A stretch of 64,000 bases of DNA from Tardiphaga sp. (GCA_030147505.1 JASBVG010000017.1:124001-188000); one strand, 5' to 3'; shown: positions 36,031 through 46,906, counted from the stretch's first letter. Notes: generated by a model not told the origin, from the letters alone. Numbers and translations are program-made.

Positions 36031-37089
36031 ATGGAGTTCTCTGTGCCGATCACGGGCAAAACAGCCGAAAAATTGCAGCTGATCATCACCAATCTGCACT
36101 GGCGCTACTCCGGTGTGACGGCAACCAACCGTATGGTGGCGCCGAAACTCGCCGCCATGATCGATGCTGCGTGGCTGGGTACTGATACACCCGATAGCGT
36201 CCGGCGCATGAGCTTCGGCGAGCTGCTGACGTTGTGGATGCGACGCATGCCGGTGATCTGGCATGCGCGGCGCAACAACGAGATGATCGTCGGTGTTCTG
36301 CTCCGCGCGCTCGGCTGGCCGCTGAAATTGCTCTTCACTTCGGCTGCGCAGCGGCATCATAGCTGGATCACCCGTTGGCTGATCCGCCGCATGGACGCGA
36401 TCATCGCGACGTCGGAAGCGTCGGCGTCCTATCTCAAGCGCGAGGCGACGGTGGTGACGCATGGCGTCGACACGGATCGCTATGCGCCGCCGGCCGATCG
36501 TGCGGCGGCCTTCGCTGAAGGGCAGTTGCCCGGACGCTATGCAATCGGCTGCTTCGGCCGCGTGCGCGCGCAAAAAGGCACCGATTTGTTCGTCGATGCC
36601 ATGTGTGCGCTGCTGCCGCGCTATCCTGATTTCAGCGCTGTCATTGTCGGCGCGATCACGCCGGACCAGATCGGTTTCGCGAATGAGCTGCGCAGGAAGA
36701 TCGCCGATGCCGGTCTGCAGGATCGCATCGTCATCACCGGCGAATTGCCGATTGCGGACGTCGAGCGCTGGTATCGCCGCTTGACGATCTATGCGTTCAC
36801 ATCGCGGAATGAGGGCTTTGGCCTTACGCTCATCGAGGCGATGTCGGTCGGCGCAGCGCTCGTTGCGACACGCGCCGGCGCTGCGGAGATCGCGGTGGAC
36901 GATGGCGTCACCGGAACGCTGGTGCCGACCGGCGATGCGAAGGCTCTGGCAGATGCGATAGAGCCGCTGATGCGCGATCCGGAAGCTGCACGCGCCATGG
37001 GTGAGCGCGGACGCCAGCGCGTGCTGGACAAATTCAGCCTCGATGCCGAAGCACGCAGCATCGCTGCGGTCTATCGCAGGCTCGTCTGA
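36031..37089 (+). CDS. GT4-family glycosyltransferase (probable LPS core)
   Basis: 352 residues from the ATG at 36031 (GGGG 6 bases upstream); an ATG at 35998 is the alternative. GT-B fold: acceptor half with TATNRMVAPKLAAMI, then GYIG-like CFGRVRAQKGTDLFVDAM, ITGELPIADVERWYRR and the GT4 donor motif TSRNEGFGLTLIEAMSVGAA (E-x7-E). Transfers a sugar from a nucleotide donor, probably to the LPS core given adjacent heptose genes. Its 3' end overlaps the convergent gmhB-like gene by 19 bases, so both stop codons are embedded in the other gene. Confidence 0.88.
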   Translation: MEFSVPITGKTAEKLQLIITNLHWRYSGVTATNRMVAPKLAAMIDAAWLGTDTPDSVRRMSFGELLTLWMRRMPVIWHARRNNEMIVGVLLRALGWPLKLLFTSAAQRHHSWITRWLIRRMDAIIATSEASASYLKREATVVTHGVDTDRYAPPADRAAAFAEGQLPGRYAIGCFGRVRAQKGTDLFVDAMCALLPRYPDFSAVIVGAITPDQIGFANELRRKIADAGLQDRIVITGELPIADVERWYRRLTIYAFTSRNEGFGLTLIEAMSVGAALVATRAGAAEIAVDDGVTGTLVPTGDAKALADAIEPLMRDPEAARAMGERGRQRVLDKFSLDAEARSIAAVYRRLV

Positions 37090-37604
37090 CCTTTCAGGAT
37101 GTCAGCGACGAAGGCATCGAGATCGCCGCCGGCAAACAGGTAGCCGGGAAGATGCGCGGCCGTTGCCGCCTCGATGTCGCTGTCGCGGTCGCCGATGACG
37201 AAACTGCCTTCGCGCGTGACGGCCCAGTGCTGCATCAGATCGAGGATCATGCCGGGCTTCGGTTTACGCCACGGATGATCTTCCAGATATCCCTCGACGA
37301 TCCCGCTCGGGTGATGCGGGCAGTAACGGACGTCGTCGATGACGGCGCCCTTTCGTGCGAGTTCTTTCCGCATCCAGTCGAGCAGTTCGTTGAGTTCGGT
37401 CTCGGTGAAATAACCACGTGCGACACCGGACTGGTTCGTGAAGACGAAGACGTGATAGCCGGCCTCGTTGAGCCGCTTCACTGCCTTTGCCGCATTCGGC
37501 ATCCAGCGGATTTTCGACGGATGTCCGACATAGTTGTCGTCGTAATTGAGCACGCCATCGCGATCGAGAAAGGCGGCAGGCTTGTGCTGCCTGATCGACG
37601 TCAT
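37071..37604 (-). CDS. gmhB: HAD-IIIA phosphatase, probable D-glycero-D-manno-heptose 1,7-bisphosphate phosphatase
   Basis: 177 residues from the ATG at 37604, overlapping the heptosyltransferase stop by four bases (ATGA). DxD nucleophile Asp14/Asp16 in FLDRDGVLN, TNQSGVARG, the zinc-loop fragment CPHHP, KPKPGMI and FVIGDRDSDIEAA. GmhB removes the 7-phosphate in ADP-heptose synthesis; coupling to waaF and the nearby hldD/hldE supports this over histidinol-phosphatase. It ends inside the glycosyltransferase gene on the other strand. Confidence 0.85.
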   Translation of the reverse strand: MTSIRQHKPAAFLDRDGVLNYDDNYVGHPSKIRWMPNAAKAVKRLNEAGYHVFVFTNQSGVARGYFTETELNELLDWMRKELARKGAVIDDVRYCPHHPSGIVEGYLEDHPWRKPKPGMILDLMQHWAVTREGSFVIGDRDSDIEAATAAHLPGYLFAGGDLDAFVADILKGQTSLR

Positions 37605-38674
37605 GACGACACGCCGGCGATTTCGGCTTTTGCCATGATGTTCTGGATGATGTCGGCGACATCGGCAGCCGGGATGTCGCGCATGCAGGCATGATTGTTC
37701 ATGTGGCAGACCGGTGTGTGGCAGGGCTGGCAGGGCACAATGGTCCTGGTCTGCACGGTGGCGGCGAGGGGATTGAGCGGGCCCCACAGATGCGGGCTGG
37801 TGGGGCCGAAAATGCCCACGGTTGGCGTACCTACCGCGGCGGCGATGTGCATCAGGCCGGAATCGTTGGCGACGGCAACCCTGGCGGCGGCCATGCCGAT
37901 CACGCCGTTACGCAGGTCGTTCGTGGTGAGGTCGCGCGCCCGTGGACCGGCCGCGGCGACGATCTCGTTGGCGAGGTCCTTCTCGCCGGGGCCGCCGATC
38001 ACCCAGACGTCGTAACCGCGCTCCACCAGCAGCTTCGCCGCCTCGGCATAATAGGTCCAGCGCTTGGAGGAGCCGACGGAGCCGGGGCCGAGCGCCACGG
38101 CAGGGCCGGTGCCGAGCCCGTTGGCCTGCCGCCAGCGGGCAATCTCGTCAGCGGGAACGCGAAAATCCGGAACCGGCCACTCGGCCGGCAATTCGGTGCC
38201 GGGCGGCAGCGCCAGCGCGCATTTCCGGTCGATCATCCGCGTGAGTTTTTTTTCGCCCCAGCGCCAATCACTGAGCAGGCCGAAGCGGACCTCGCCAACA
38301 AAACCGACGCGCTCCGGAATACCTGCCAGGGCCGGGGCGAGGGCGGATTTCCATGTCCGCGGCATGATCAGGGCAGTGCCGTAGTTCCGCTCGCGCATCA
38401 GCGCGGCGAGTTCCCATTGCTTTGCCAGCGCGAGACGGCTGCGCGGCAGGTCCCAGACGATCCCGGAGCGCACGCCGGGCATGTAGTCCACCAGGGGAGC
38501 CACCAGTTTGGTCACCAGAAGGTCGATGGGCCGGTTCGGCCAGCGCTGCTTCAGCACCCGCACCACCGTATGACCGCGGACGAAGTCGCCGATCCACATA
38601 TAGGGCACGATCAGGATAGGGCGGGTATCCGCCGCATCCACCGTCACGCCCGGATATGGGGTATTTTGGATCAT
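37601..38674 (-). CDS. waaF: GT9 ADP-heptose:LPS heptosyltransferase
   Basis: 357 residues. GT9 features: LIVPYMWIGDFVRGHTVVR at the start, IPERVGFVGEVRFGLLSDWR, VALGPGSVGSSKRW for donor phosphate, and VANDSGLMHIAAAVGTPTVG near the C-terminus. Extra cysteines (PCQPCHTPVCHMNNHACM) match LPS heptosyltransferase II family members. Adds L,D-heptose from ADP-heptose to the inner core at the cytoplasmic membrane face. Translationally coupled to gmhB; diverges from hldD. Confidence 0.9.
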   Translation of the reverse strand: MIQNTPYPGVTVDAADTRPILIVPYMWIGDFVRGHTVVRVLKQRWPNRPIDLLVTKLVAPLVDYMPGVRSGIVWDLPRSRLALAKQWELAALMRERNYGTALIMPRTWKSALAPALAGIPERVGFVGEVRFGLLSDWRWGEKKLTRMIDRKCALALPPGTELPAEWPVPDFRVPADEIARWRQANGLGTGPAVALGPGSVGSSKRWTYYAEAAKLLVERGYDVWVIGGPGEKDLANEIVAAAGPRARDLTTNDLRNGVIGMAAARVAVANDSGLMHIAAAVGTPTVGIFGPTSPHLWGPLNPLAATVQTRTIVPCQPCHTPVCHMNNHACMRDIPAADVADIIQNIMAKAEIAGVSS

Positions 38675-38855
38675 GGTTTCAAAGACTTCGCTTATGGCTT
38701 ATGGCAGTCGGTAGCCGGTCCGCCCTGGTCAGACAAGCGGTTTGGAAATGTGTCCGCTGATGTCCCCACCGGGTTGATGTCATTCGGTGGCCCAAGTTGC
38801 CTGCCGGACGGGACTGAGGCAAAGGTGACGGCGTAAGACGCGAAATGGGGATTTC

Positions 38856-39836
38856 ATGCTGCTGGTGACCGGAGGGGCCGGTTTTATTGGGTCGAATGTG
38901 GTCGCGGCGCTCAATGACGCCGGCCGTGCCGATGTCGCCGTGTCCGATTTTCTCGGCCATGACGGCAAATGGCGGAATCTGGCCAAGCGGCAGCTCGCCG
39001 ATGTGGTGCCCCCCGGCGTGCTGATGGAGTGGCTCAAGGGCCGCCGGCTCGATGCCGTTATCCATATGGGGGCGATCTCCGAAACCACGGCGACGGACGG
39101 CGATCTGGTTATAGAGACCAATTTCCGTCTCTCGATGCGGCTGCTCGACTGGTGCACCACTCACGGCGTGCCGTTGATCTACGCGTCCTCGGCGGCGACC
39201 TATGGCGATGGTGCGCAGGGGTTCCGCGATGCCGACACGGTGCCCGAACTGAAAACGCTGCGGCCGATGAATCTCTACGGCTGGAGCAAGCACCTGTTCG
39301 ATCTCGCCGTGGCCGAGCGCGTCGCCAAGGGCGGGCAGATGCCGCCGCAATGGGCGGGGCTGAAGTTCTTCAACGTGTTCGGCCCGAACGAATATCACAA
39401 GGGCGGCATGATGAGTGTGCTGACCAGGCGCTTCGACGATATCAAAGCCGGACGCGGTATCCTGCTGTTCAAGTCGCATCGCGACGGCATCGCCGATGGC
39501 GATCAGCGGCGCGACTTCATTTATGTCGAAGACGTCGTCCGCGTCATCCTGTGGCTGCTGGCGACGCCGCGTGTCAGCGGCATCTATAATGTCGGAACCG
39601 GTACTGCTCGCAGCTTCAAGGATCTGATGCTGGCGGCTTATGCAGCGCTCGGCACTGCACCGAACATCGATTATATCGACATGCCCGAGCAGATTCGCGG
39701 CAGCTATCAGTACTTCACGCAGAGCGAAGCCGACCGGTTGCGCGCCGCCGGCTACAATGGCGGCTTCACGCGTCTGGAGGACGCGGTGACGCATTATGTG
39801 ACGCACTACCTCGATTTGCCCGATCGCTTTCGCTGA
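38856..39836 (+). CDS. hldD: ADP-L-glycero-D-manno-heptose-6-epimerase
   Basis: 326 residues. NAD(P) fold LLVTGGAGFIGSNVVAAL; ISETTATDGD, YASSAATYGDG, catalytic Tyr-x3-Lys in NLYGWSKHLFD, and FNVFGPNEYHKGGMMSV, the HldD-specific block. Converts ADP-D,D-heptose to ADP-L,D-heptose. Followed 18 bases later by hldE, so the pathway's last steps are co-transcribed. SD GGGGA lies just upstream of the ATG. Confidence 0.95.
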   Translation: MLLVTGGAGFIGSNVVAALNDAGRADVAVSDFLGHDGKWRNLAKRQLADVVPPGVLMEWLKGRRLDAVIHMGAISETTATDGDLVIETNFRLSMRLLDWCTTHGVPLIYASSAATYGDGAQGFRDADTVPELKTLRPMNLYGWSKHLFDLAVAERVAKGGQMPPQWAGLKFFNVFGPNEYHKGGMMSVLTRRFDDIKAGRGILLFKSHRDGIADGDQRRDFIYVEDVVRVILWLLATPRVSGIYNVGTGTARSFKDLMLAAYAALGTAPNIDYIDMPEQIRGSYQYFTQSEADRLRAAGYNGGFTRLEDAVTHYVTHYLDLPDRFR

Positions 39837-39854
39837 TGTCTAGGTGCCGGTGTG

Positions 39855-41321
39855 ATGTTCGACTTTGACACTCTGACTCATGCGTTTCCGAAGCAGATAG
39901 TGCTCTGCATCGGAGATCTCATGCTGGACGAATTCGTCTATGGCGAGGTGTCGCGCATCTCGCCGGAAGCGCCAGCGCCGGTGATTGCCGCGCAGCGCAG
40001 CGAGATTGTGGTGGGCGGCGCCGGCAATGTGGCGCGCAATATTGCGGCTCTCGGCGCCAAATGCATTTTCGTCGGCCTCGTTGGCGTTGACGATGCCGCA
40101 GAAACGCTGAAACAGCACCTCGCGCAGGAAAGCGACATCGAAGCGCTGCTGGTGACCGATGCGTCACGCCCGACCACGCGAAAAGTGCGCTTCGTCTCCG
40201 AACATTTCTCGACGCATATGCTGCGCGCCGATTGGGAGCTGGCGACGCCGGCATCGGCCGAGATCGAGAAGCAGTTGCTCGACACCATCCTGCCGCAGAT
40301 CACCCGCTCAGACATCGTGCTGTTGTCAGACTATGCCAAGGGTGTGTTGACCGCGCGGGTGATCCGCAACGTGATCGACGCGGCAAAGAAGCACGGCAAG
40401 CGCGTGATTGTCGATCCGAAGAGTGCGAATTTCGCGATTTATCGCGGCGCCACGTTGCTGACGCCGAACCGCAAGGAATTTGCCGAGGCCACCCGCAGCC
40501 GCACCGATATCGAGATCAACATTGCCGCGGCCCAGGAGGCGATGATTCTCGCCGACTGCGCCGCCATGCTCGTGACCCAGAGCGAGCACGGCATGACGCT
40601 GGTTGTGCGCGATGGCGAGGCCATCCATGTGCCGGCACTGCCAGTGAAGGTGCGCGACGTCTCCGGTGCCGGCGACACCGTCGCAGCAATGCTCGCCGTT
40701 GCACTCGCAGCCGGCGCGGATTGGGAGGCGGTGCTCCGTCTCGCTGCCGCTGCCGCCGCCGTGGCCGTCGGCAAGAAAGGGACGGCGGTTGTTTTGCCCC
40801 AGGAACTGCGTCGCAAGATGCTGCCGCATGCGACTTTGGCGGCCGAAGACAAGATCGTCGCCGCAGAAGATCTCGCCGCTCGGCTCGATGGCTGGCGCCG
40901 CGATCAATTGCGGATCGGCTTCACCAATGGCTGTTTCGACATCCTGCATCCCGGCCACGTCAAGGTGCTCACCGCAGCGCGCGCGACCTGCGACCGCCTC
41001 ATTGTCGGCCTCAACAGCGACGCTTCGGTGAAACGCCTCAAGGGGCCGGACCGTCCCGTCCAGAACGAGCGCGCCCGCGCCGAAGTACTGGCGGCGCTCG
41101 AGGCGGTCGATCTTGTCGTCATCTTCGAGGAAGACACGCCGATCAAGCTGATCGAGGCGATCCTGCCTTCGACCTTGATAAAGGGCGGCGATTACACGCG
41201 AGAGCAGGTGGTCGGCCACGAGATCGTCGCAGCGAACGGCGGCGAGGTGGTCATCGTCGATATTTTGCAAGGCCACAGCACGACATCGCTGGTCGAACGT
41301 GCGCGTAGCGGACAGTCATGA
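39855..41321 (+). CDS. hldE: Bifunctional heptose-7-phosphate kinase/heptose-1-phosphate adenylyltransferase
   Basis: 488 residues, fused as in HldE. Ribokinase domain (1-about 320): [31 protein letters not shown], and [13 protein letters not shown] with the catalytic Asp. Nucleotidyltransferase domain (about 350-488): [15 protein letters not shown] with the HxGH motif, and [13 protein letters not shown]. The GTG three bases upstream is a less likely start. Makes ADP-D,D-heptose together with gmhB. Overlaps the next gene by four bases. Confidence 0.96.
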   Translation: MFDFDTLTHAFPKQIVLCIGDLMLDEFVYGEVSRISPEAPAPVIAAQRSEIVVGGAGNVARNIAALGAKCIFVGLVGVDDAAETLKQHLAQESDIEALLVTDASRPTTRKVRFVSEHFSTHMLRADWELATPASAEIEKQLLDTILPQITRSDIVLLSDYAKGVLTARVIRNVIDAAKKHGKRVIVDPKSANFAIYRGATLLTPNRKEFAEATRSRTDIEINIAAAQEAMILADCAAMLVTQSEHGMTLVVRDGEAIHVPALPVKVRDVSGAGDTVAAMLAVALAAGADWEAVLRLAAAAAAVAVGKKGTAVVLPQELRRKMLPHATLAAEDKIVAAEDLAARLDGWRRDQLRIGFTNGCFDILHPGHVKVLTAARATCDRLIVGLNSDASVKRLKGPDRPVQNERARAEVLAALEAVDLVVIFEEDTPIKLIEAILPSTLIKGGDYTREQVVGHEIVAANGGEVVIVDILQGHSTTSLVERARSGQS

Positions 41322-43228
41322 CGCGTATTTCAAATTTCACCATCCGTAACTGGGTCATTGCGTTTCACGACGCCATTGTCACAGCGGCTGCGGTCGTGCT
41401 GGCTTTCGTGCTGCGTTTCGATGGCGAAAATCTATTGGATCGCCTGCCGCTGCTACTGACGATCCTGCCTTACTTCGTCATCTTCAGCTTCCTTGTCTGT
41501 TACGTTTTCAATCTGACGACAACGAAGTGGCGCTTCATTTCGCTGCCGGATCTGCTCAACATCATCAAGGCCTCGACGGTTTTGACCGGCGCGCTGCTGG
41601 TGCTGGATTATATTTTCCTCGCGCCGAACGTTTACGGGACCTTCTTTCTCGGCAAGACCACGATCATTATTTACTGGTTCCTCGAGATTTTCTTTCTGAG
41701 CGGCTCGCGGCTGGCCTATCGCTACTTTCGTTATTCGCGGACGCGTAACAAGGCGCGCGCGATGGATGCTGCGCCGGCTCTGCTGATTGGCCGGGCCGCC
41801 GATGTCGAAGTATTTTTACGCGGCATCGAAAGCGGTGCGGTGAAACGAATGTGGCCGGTTGGCATCCTTTCTCCTGCAACATCCGATCGCGGGCAAACGA
41901 TCCGTGGTGTGCCGGTGCTCGGCGGCCTTGATGATCTCGATAATGTCATTGACGACTTCAGGCACCGTCAGCGTTCCATCGAACGCGTGGTGATGACGCC
42001 GTCGGCCTTCGAGGACGAGGCCCAGCCTGAATCGATCCTGATGCGATCGCGGAAACTCGGTCTCACGGTGAGCCGCATTCCGACGCTGGAAGAAAGTCGT
42101 GACACGCCGCAACTGGCGCCAGTGGCGGTGGAAGATCTGTTGCTGCGGCCGACCGTGAAGATCGACTATGCGCGCCTCGAGAATTTCGTGCGCGGCAAGG
42201 CGGTGGTCGTCACGGGCGGCGGCGGCTCGATCGGCTTCGAGATTTGCGACCGCGTCATCACTTTCGGCGCGGCGCGATTGCTGATCATCGAGAATTCCGA
42301 GCCGGCACTGCACGCGGCCATCGAGAAGCTCTCCGCAAAGGTCAGTAGCGCGGTGATCGAAGGGCGCATTGCAGACGTTCGCGACCGCGAGCGCATCCAT
42401 CAGCTGATGAATGTTTTCAAACCCGATGTCGTGTTTCATGCGGCTGCGTTGAAGCACGTGCCGATCCTGGAGCGCGACTGGGGCGAGGGAGTCAAGACCA
42501 ACATCTTCGGCTCGGTGAACGTCGCCGATGCGGCGCTTGCCTCAGGTGTCGAGGCGATGGTGATGATCTCGACGGACAAGGCGATCGAACCGGTCTCGAT
42601 GCTCGGTCTCACCAAGCGCTTTGCCGAAATGTATTGCCAGGCACTCGATGGTGATGTTGCGGCGGGGGCTGTCGGCAGGCCACGCATGCGGCTGATATCG
42701 GTGCGGTTCGGCAATGTCCTGGCGTCGAACGGCTCGGTCGTTCCGAAGTTCAAGGCGCAGATCGAAGCCGGCGGGCCTGTGACCGTGACGCATCCGGATA
42801 TGGTGCGTTACTTCATGACCATTCGCGAGGCCTGCGATCTGGTGGTAACTGCCGCGACCCATGCCAAGAACGCGCAGCATTCCGATGCGTCGGTCTATGT
42901 GCTCAGCATGGGCCAGCCGGTGAAGATCGTCGATCTTGCCGACCGCATGATCCGGCTCTCCGGTCTGCAGCCGGGTTATGACATTGACATCGTGTTCACC
43001 GGCGTGCGCCCGGGCGAGCGTATGCACGAAATCCTGTTCGCCGAGCAGGAGCCCACGGCTGAGATCGGCCTTGCCGGCATCATGGCCGCAAAGCCGAAGG
43101 AATTGCCGCTGAATGTGCTGAATGCGTGGCTCGTCACGCTGCGAACCGCGATCGCGGCCAATCAGCACGAGGTCGTGGTGGCAATCTTAAAGGATGCTGT
43201 ACCGGAGTATCGCGTTCCTGCGGAGTAA
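41318..43228 (+). CDS. CapD/WbpM-type nucleotide-sugar 4,6-dehydratase, membrane-anchored
   Basis: 636 residues. Four N-terminal membrane helices (about 15-130), a CoA-binding-like Rossmann domain (about 145-280) and a dehydratase domain from 290: [30 protein letters not shown], and the Ser-Met-x4-Lys active site [11 protein letters not shown] in which Met replaces the usual Tyr, normal for this family. Makes UDP-4-keto-6-deoxy sugars such as precursors of QuiNAc or bacillosamine. Coupled to hldE (ATGA). Family is certain, product sugar not. Confidence 0.93.
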   Translation: MTRISNFTIRNWVIAFHDAIVTAAAVVLAFVLRFDGENLLDRLPLLLTILPYFVIFSFLVCYVFNLTTTKWRFISLPDLLNIIKASTVLTGALLVLDYIFLAPNVYGTFFLGKTTIIIYWFLEIFFLSGSRLAYRYFRYSRTRNKARAMDAAPALLIGRAADVEVFLRGIESGAVKRMWPVGILSPATSDRGQTIRGVPVLGGLDDLDNVIDDFRHRQRSIERVVMTPSAFEDEAQPESILMRSRKLGLTVSRIPTLEESRDTPQLAPVAVEDLLLRPTVKIDYARLENFVRGKAVVVTGGGGSIGFEICDRVITFGAARLLIIENSEPALHAAIEKLSAKVSSAVIEGRIADVRDRERIHQLMNVFKPDVVFHAAALKHVPILERDWGEGVKTNIFGSVNVADAALASGVEAMVMISTDKAIEPVSMLGLTKRFAEMYCQALDGDVAAGAVGRPRMRLISVRFGNVLASNGSVVPKFKAQIEAGGPVTVTHPDMVRYFMTIREACDLVVTAATHAKNAQHSDASVYVLSMGQPVKIVDLADRMIRLSGLQPGYDIDIVFTGVRPGERMHEILFAEQEPTAEIGLAGIMAAKPKELPLNVLNAWLVTLRTAIAANQHEVVVAILKDAVPEYRVPAE

Positions 43229-43232
43229 TGAG

Positions 43233-44243
43233 CTAGTCGCGCGATCTTGCGAACCGTCGCAGCAAGAGCGTCGTCGCGCCGGTGCCGATGACCAGCAGCC
43301 CGATGCTGGCTGGCGCTGACTTAAGATAGATCGACAATCCGGCCAGTGCGGCCAGAATGACGTTCAACGCAACGACGTTGCTTACGACCTCGATCACGGT
43401 AAAGCCGTTGTCGGTTGCTCGCTGGTAGAAATGTGAGCGGTGGGCGAGCCAGAATGGCTCCCTCCGTACCATTCGTCTTAGCAGTGTTATGGTCGCGTCG
43501 CAGAGATAGTAAAATGGCAGCAGGACGGCTGCCGCGAGATATCCTGCGCAAGCGAGCTGCAACAAGCACCAAGCGATCAGGAGGCCGATGGGAAGGCTGC
43601 CCACATCACCGAGAAACACCTTTGCGATCGGTCTGTTGAACGGGGCAAAGCCCAGCATGGCACCGCAAAGGGCGGCAGCGATCAGAGCAGCCGGGAGCGA
43701 GAGCGCGCCGGCGAGGCTCATGAGCGCTAGGGTTGCGGTGACCGGCACGACTTCGGCAACGGTGATCCAGTCGAGACCGTCCATGAAATTGGTGAGGTTG
43801 ACAAACCACAAACCGCCGACCAGCAGTACGGCACGTTCGAGCCATAGCGGCAGAGCAGGTAGAACCCGCAAATCGGCCGGTACTGCAGCGAGCGCGGCAG
43901 CGACGCACAAAGCTTGCAGCGCGAGCCGCGGTGCGACCGGCAACGGCCGCAAATCGTCCGCGGCTCCGACGACGGCAATCACAATCGCCGCTGCGAATAA
44001 CACCCAAAGCGCTGTCGTGATGGCTGCGAACCAGGTGATCGCAAGGCCTGCTACGAGCAATGTCGTTGCAACTACCGCGATGCCGGCCCCCTGCGGCGTC
44101 GGCACCTTGTGCGACGAACGGGCATTCGGCCGTGCCAATGCGTAGCGGATCAGCAGCGGATAAATGGCCCAGATCGAAAGGGCGGAGAGAGCACTGGCGG
44201 CTACCAGCGCAACGGGTAAAGCGATCAGTTCAATTGATGACAT
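43233..44243 (-). CDS. WecA/WbpL-type undecaprenyl-phosphate sugar-1-phosphate transferase
   Basis: 336 residues, highly hydrophobic with about 10-11 helices. Family motifs: AVVGAADDLRPL (the DDxxD-like site, here with ADDLR), NLTNFMDGLDW, and FLGDVGSLPIG. Starts an O-antigen or polysaccharide repeat by moving a HexNAc-1-phosphate onto the lipid carrier. It ends four bases after the convergent capD gene stop. In Rhizobiales and Pseudomonas such genes sit beside WbpM homologues and use the product sugar. Confidence 0.9.
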   Translation of the reverse strand: MSSIELIALPVALVAASALSALSIWAIYPLLIRYALARPNARSSHKVPTPQGAGIAVVATTLLVAGLAITWFAAITTALWVLFAAAIVIAVVGAADDLRPLPVAPRLALQALCVAAALAAVPADLRVLPALPLWLERAVLLVGGLWFVNLTNFMDGLDWITVAEVVPVTATLALMSLAGALSLPAALIAAALCGAMLGFAPFNRPIAKVFLGDVGSLPIGLLIAWCLLQLACAGYLAAAVLLPFYYLCDATITLLRRMVRREPFWLAHRSHFYQRATDNGFTVIEVVSNVVALNVILAALAGLSIYLKSAPASIGLLVIGTGATTLLLRRFARSRD

Positions 44244-44461
44244 CAGGATGACAAAGTGACGAAGTTTTCGGATGATTCCAGCGAGCTATGCACGGTCGCC
44301 TTCATAGCGGGTTTCTCCGGCATGGCCATGCTTTGCGGTCGCGGTTCTGACGCAATCGAATGCTGCGATGCCGAAGGGTTGCGGCATTCGTGGTCTCTTG
44401 GCTATTGGAATGCTGCACGAATGGTTGTGCAATGCGGCCAGACCGTAGATCTAGGGACATG
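44244..44461. other. Divergent intergenic region, wecA-like to UDP-glucuronate epimerase
   Basis: 218 bases, probably holding two divergent promoters. A short open frame of 68 codons (44256-44462) is present but its codons are not protein-like. No hairpin or operator stands out. Confidence 0.4.
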
Positions 44462-45460
44462 ATGTCTGAACCTTCCATTCTTGTCACCGGCGCCACAGGC
44501 TTCATCGGCTTTCACGTCACCCGCCAGTTGCTGGCCGAAGGCCGCACCGTGGTGGGCCTCGACAGCGTCAACGACTATTACGATCCCGCGTTGAAAGAAG
44601 CCCGACTGGCACAACTGGCAGGACAGCCGAATTTCACCTTCATCAGGGCTAATCTTGCCGACAGGGCTACCCTGCTGGCGCTGATGGCCGAGTACAAGTT
44701 TCCGGTGGTGATCCATCTTGCCGCCCAGGCCGGCGTACGTTACTCCATCGACAATCCGCATGCCTATGCGGACGCCAATCTCGAGGGATTTCTGAACATT
44801 CTTGAAGGCTGCCGCCATAATGGCTGCAAGCATTTACTTTACGCATCGTCCTCCTCGGTCTATGGCGCCAACAAGAAGAAGCCGTTCTCCATCAGCGATC
44901 GGGTCGACAATCCCATCAGTCTCTATGCTGCGACCAAGAAGGCAAATGAGCTGATGGCTCATTCCTACAGTCATCTTTATCGGTTGCCGACCACAGGCCT
45001 GCGATTCTTCACCGTCTATGGCCCCTGGGGCAGGCCGGACATGGCGATCTTCCTTTTTACCAAGGCCATCATCGAGAAAACGCCGATCAAGCTGTTCAAT
45101 CACGGAGACATGCGGCGCGACTTTACCTATGTCGACGATGTCGCCGGCGTGATCGGGCGGCTGATCGATAATGTACCATCCGGTAGTAGCGACGAGGCGC
45201 CGGCACGCATCTACAATATCGGCAACCACAAACCCGAGCATCTCTTGCATGTGGTTGAGGTTCTTGAGAAAGAACTCGGACTCGAGGCGATCAAGACCAT
45301 GCTGCCGATGCAGCCGGGTGATGTGCCTGAGACCTTTGCGGATGTAGATGACCTTATGCGAGATGTCGGGTTCAAGCCGGACACCAGCATTGAGGACGGT
45401 GTGCGGCAGTTCGTGGCGTGGTATCGCGGCCACTACGGCAATCTCGGCGCGAGCCGCTGA
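44462..45460 (+). CDS. UDP-glucuronate 4-epimerase
   Basis: 332 residues from the ATG at 44462 (AGGG 5 bases upstream; a second ATG directly before is possible). [32 protein letters not shown], which is diagnostic of LpsL/Cap[10 protein letters not shown], catalytic YAATKKANE, and [12 protein letters not shown]. Interconverts UDP-glucuronate and UDP-galacturonate, fed by ugd (22710). Galacturonate is a common inner-core sugar in rhizobial LPS. Followed by manC. Confidence 0.93.
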   Translation: MSEPSILVTGATGFIGFHVTRQLLAEGRTVVGLDSVNDYYDPALKEARLAQLAGQPNFTFIRANLADRATLLALMAEYKFPVVIHLAAQAGVRYSIDNPHAYADANLEGFLNILEGCRHNGCKHLLYASSSSVYGANKKKPFSISDRVDNPISLYAATKKANELMAHSYSHLYRLPTTGLRFFTVYGPWGRPDMAIFLFTKAIIEKTPIKLFNHGDMRRDFTYVDDVAGVIGRLIDNVPSGSSDEAPARIYNIGNHKPEHLLHVVEVLEKELGLEAIKTMLPMQPGDVPETFADVDDLMRDVGFKPDTSIEDGVRQFVAWYRGHYGNLGASR

Positions 45461-45493
45461 AGCAGTTACGGGACGGAAGAGGTCGAGCAAGCC

Positions 45494-46906
45494 ATGAGCA
45501 AGCGTATCATTCCCCTCATCATGTGCGGCGGAGCCGGGACGCGGCTTTGGCCTTCGTCGCGCGAGGGGCGGCCGAAGCAGTTCTTGCCTCTGTTCGGGCC
45601 TCGCTCGACTTTTCAGGACACGATCCTGCGCATTGCCGATCCAGCCTTGTTCGACAGGCCGATCGTGATCACCAGCGAAGCCTATCGCTTCATGGTGCGC
45701 GAGCAGTTGGCCGAGATCGGTCACGATGCCGATATCCTTCTCGAGCCTGCGCGCCGCGATTCCGGTCCGGCCATCGCAGCCGGCGCGGTCTTCGCCCTGA
45801 CGCGCGATCCAGAAGCCGTGGTGCTGGCGCTAGCTGCAGATCATGTTGTGCGCGACGTTCCTGGCTTTGTGGCTGCTTGCCGCGCGGGACTCGTCGAGGC
45901 CGACAACGGCCATATCGTTACGTTCGGCGTCACGCCGGAGCGGCCTGCAGTCGAGTACGGTTATATTTCGCCGGGCGATGGATTGTCCGGTAATGTGAAG
46001 CGCGTCGCCAAATTCGTAGAGAAGCCCGACCTGCCGACCGCGACGCGCTATGTCGAGGCTGGTTATCTCTGGAACAGTGGCAACTTCATGTTTCGCGCCT
46101 CTGCTCTGCTTGATGAATATCGCGGGGTCGATGCGGACAGCATCGCCACTATCTCGCATGCGGTGACGAAAGCCGGCCGCGATCTCGGCTTCTTCACGCT
46201 CGATGCCGGCGCATTCAAGCAGGCACGAGCGATTTCAGTCGACTATGCAGTGATGGAGAAGACGACCAAGGCTGCTGTCGTGCCCGTCTCCTGCGGGTGG
46301 TCGGATGTCGGTTCCTGGCTCGCGGTGTGGGAATTGTCCGATAAGGATGCCCAGGGCAATGCCACGCAAGGCCTCGCTGTTTTCGAAGACAGCCGTAATT
46401 GCAACGTCGCCAGCGACGGACCGGTCGTGGCGCTGGAGGGGGTGGACGATCTCGTGGTCGTTGCCACGCAGGATGCGGTGCTGGTGTCGCGCCAGAAGGA
46501 CGCCAACAATCTGAAGCGCCTCGTGGCGAAACTGAAGGTGGCGGCGCCTCAGGTTACCGAGGACCATCTCAAGACCCATCGTCCCTGGGGATCGGTGCAG
46601 GCGCTGGAGACTGGCGAGCGCTATCAGGTCAAGCGTCTGGTCGTGAAGGCCGGCGAGCGGATGTCGCTGCAGATGCATCACCATCGCTCAGAGCATTGGA
46701 TCGTCGTGCGCGGTACCGCCAGGGTGACGCTCAACGACGAGGTGAAGGTGATGCGGGAAAACGAGTCGATCTACATTCCCATCGGCGCCACGCATCGTCT
46801 GGAAAATCCCGGCAAGATTCCGCTCGAACTGATCGAAGTGCAGACCGGCAGCTATCTCGGCGAGGACGATATCATTCGCATCGAGGACGACTACAAGCGG
46901 ACTTGA
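45494..46906 (+). CDS. manC: Mannose-1-phosphate guanylyltransferase/mannose-6-phosphate isomerase
   Basis: 470 residues, the standard bifunctional type II PMI/GMP. N-terminal pyrophosphorylase GGAGTRLWPSSREGRPKQF; FVEKPD; YLWNSGNFMF; C-terminal cupin HRPWGSVQALETGERYQVK and LQMHHHRSEHWIVV holding the metal site. Makes GDP-mannose from mannose-1-phosphate and GTP and may make M6P from F6P. Follows the UDP-glucuronate epimerase by 33 bases. Confidence 0.94.
   Translation: MSKRIIPLIMCGGAGTRLWPSSREGRPKQFLPLFGPRSTFQDTILRIADPALFDRPIVITSEAYRFMVREQLAEIGHDADILLEPARRDSGPAIAAGAVFALTRDPEAVVLALAADHVVRDVPGFVAACRAGLVEADNGHIVTFGVTPERPAVEYGYISPGDGLSGNVKRVAKFVEKPDLPTATRYVEAGYLWNSGNFMFRASALLDEYRGVDADSIATISHAVTKAGRDLGFFTLDAGAFKQARAISVDYAVMEKTTKAAVVPVSCGWSDVGSWLAVWELSDKDAQGNATQGLAVFEDSRNCNVASDGPVVALEGVDDLVVVATQDAVLVSRQKDANNLKRLVAKLKVAAPQVTEDHLKTHRPWGSVQALETGERYQVKRLVVKAGERMSLQMHHHRSEHWIVVRGTARVTLNDEVKVMRENESIYIPIGATHRLENPGKIPLELIEVQTGSYLGEDDIIRIEDDYKRT

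Noticed and set aside
44256-44462. 68-codon open frame in the divergent region before the UDP-glucuronate epimerase
   Set aside because: No ribosome site and no protein-like pattern; probable promoter region.
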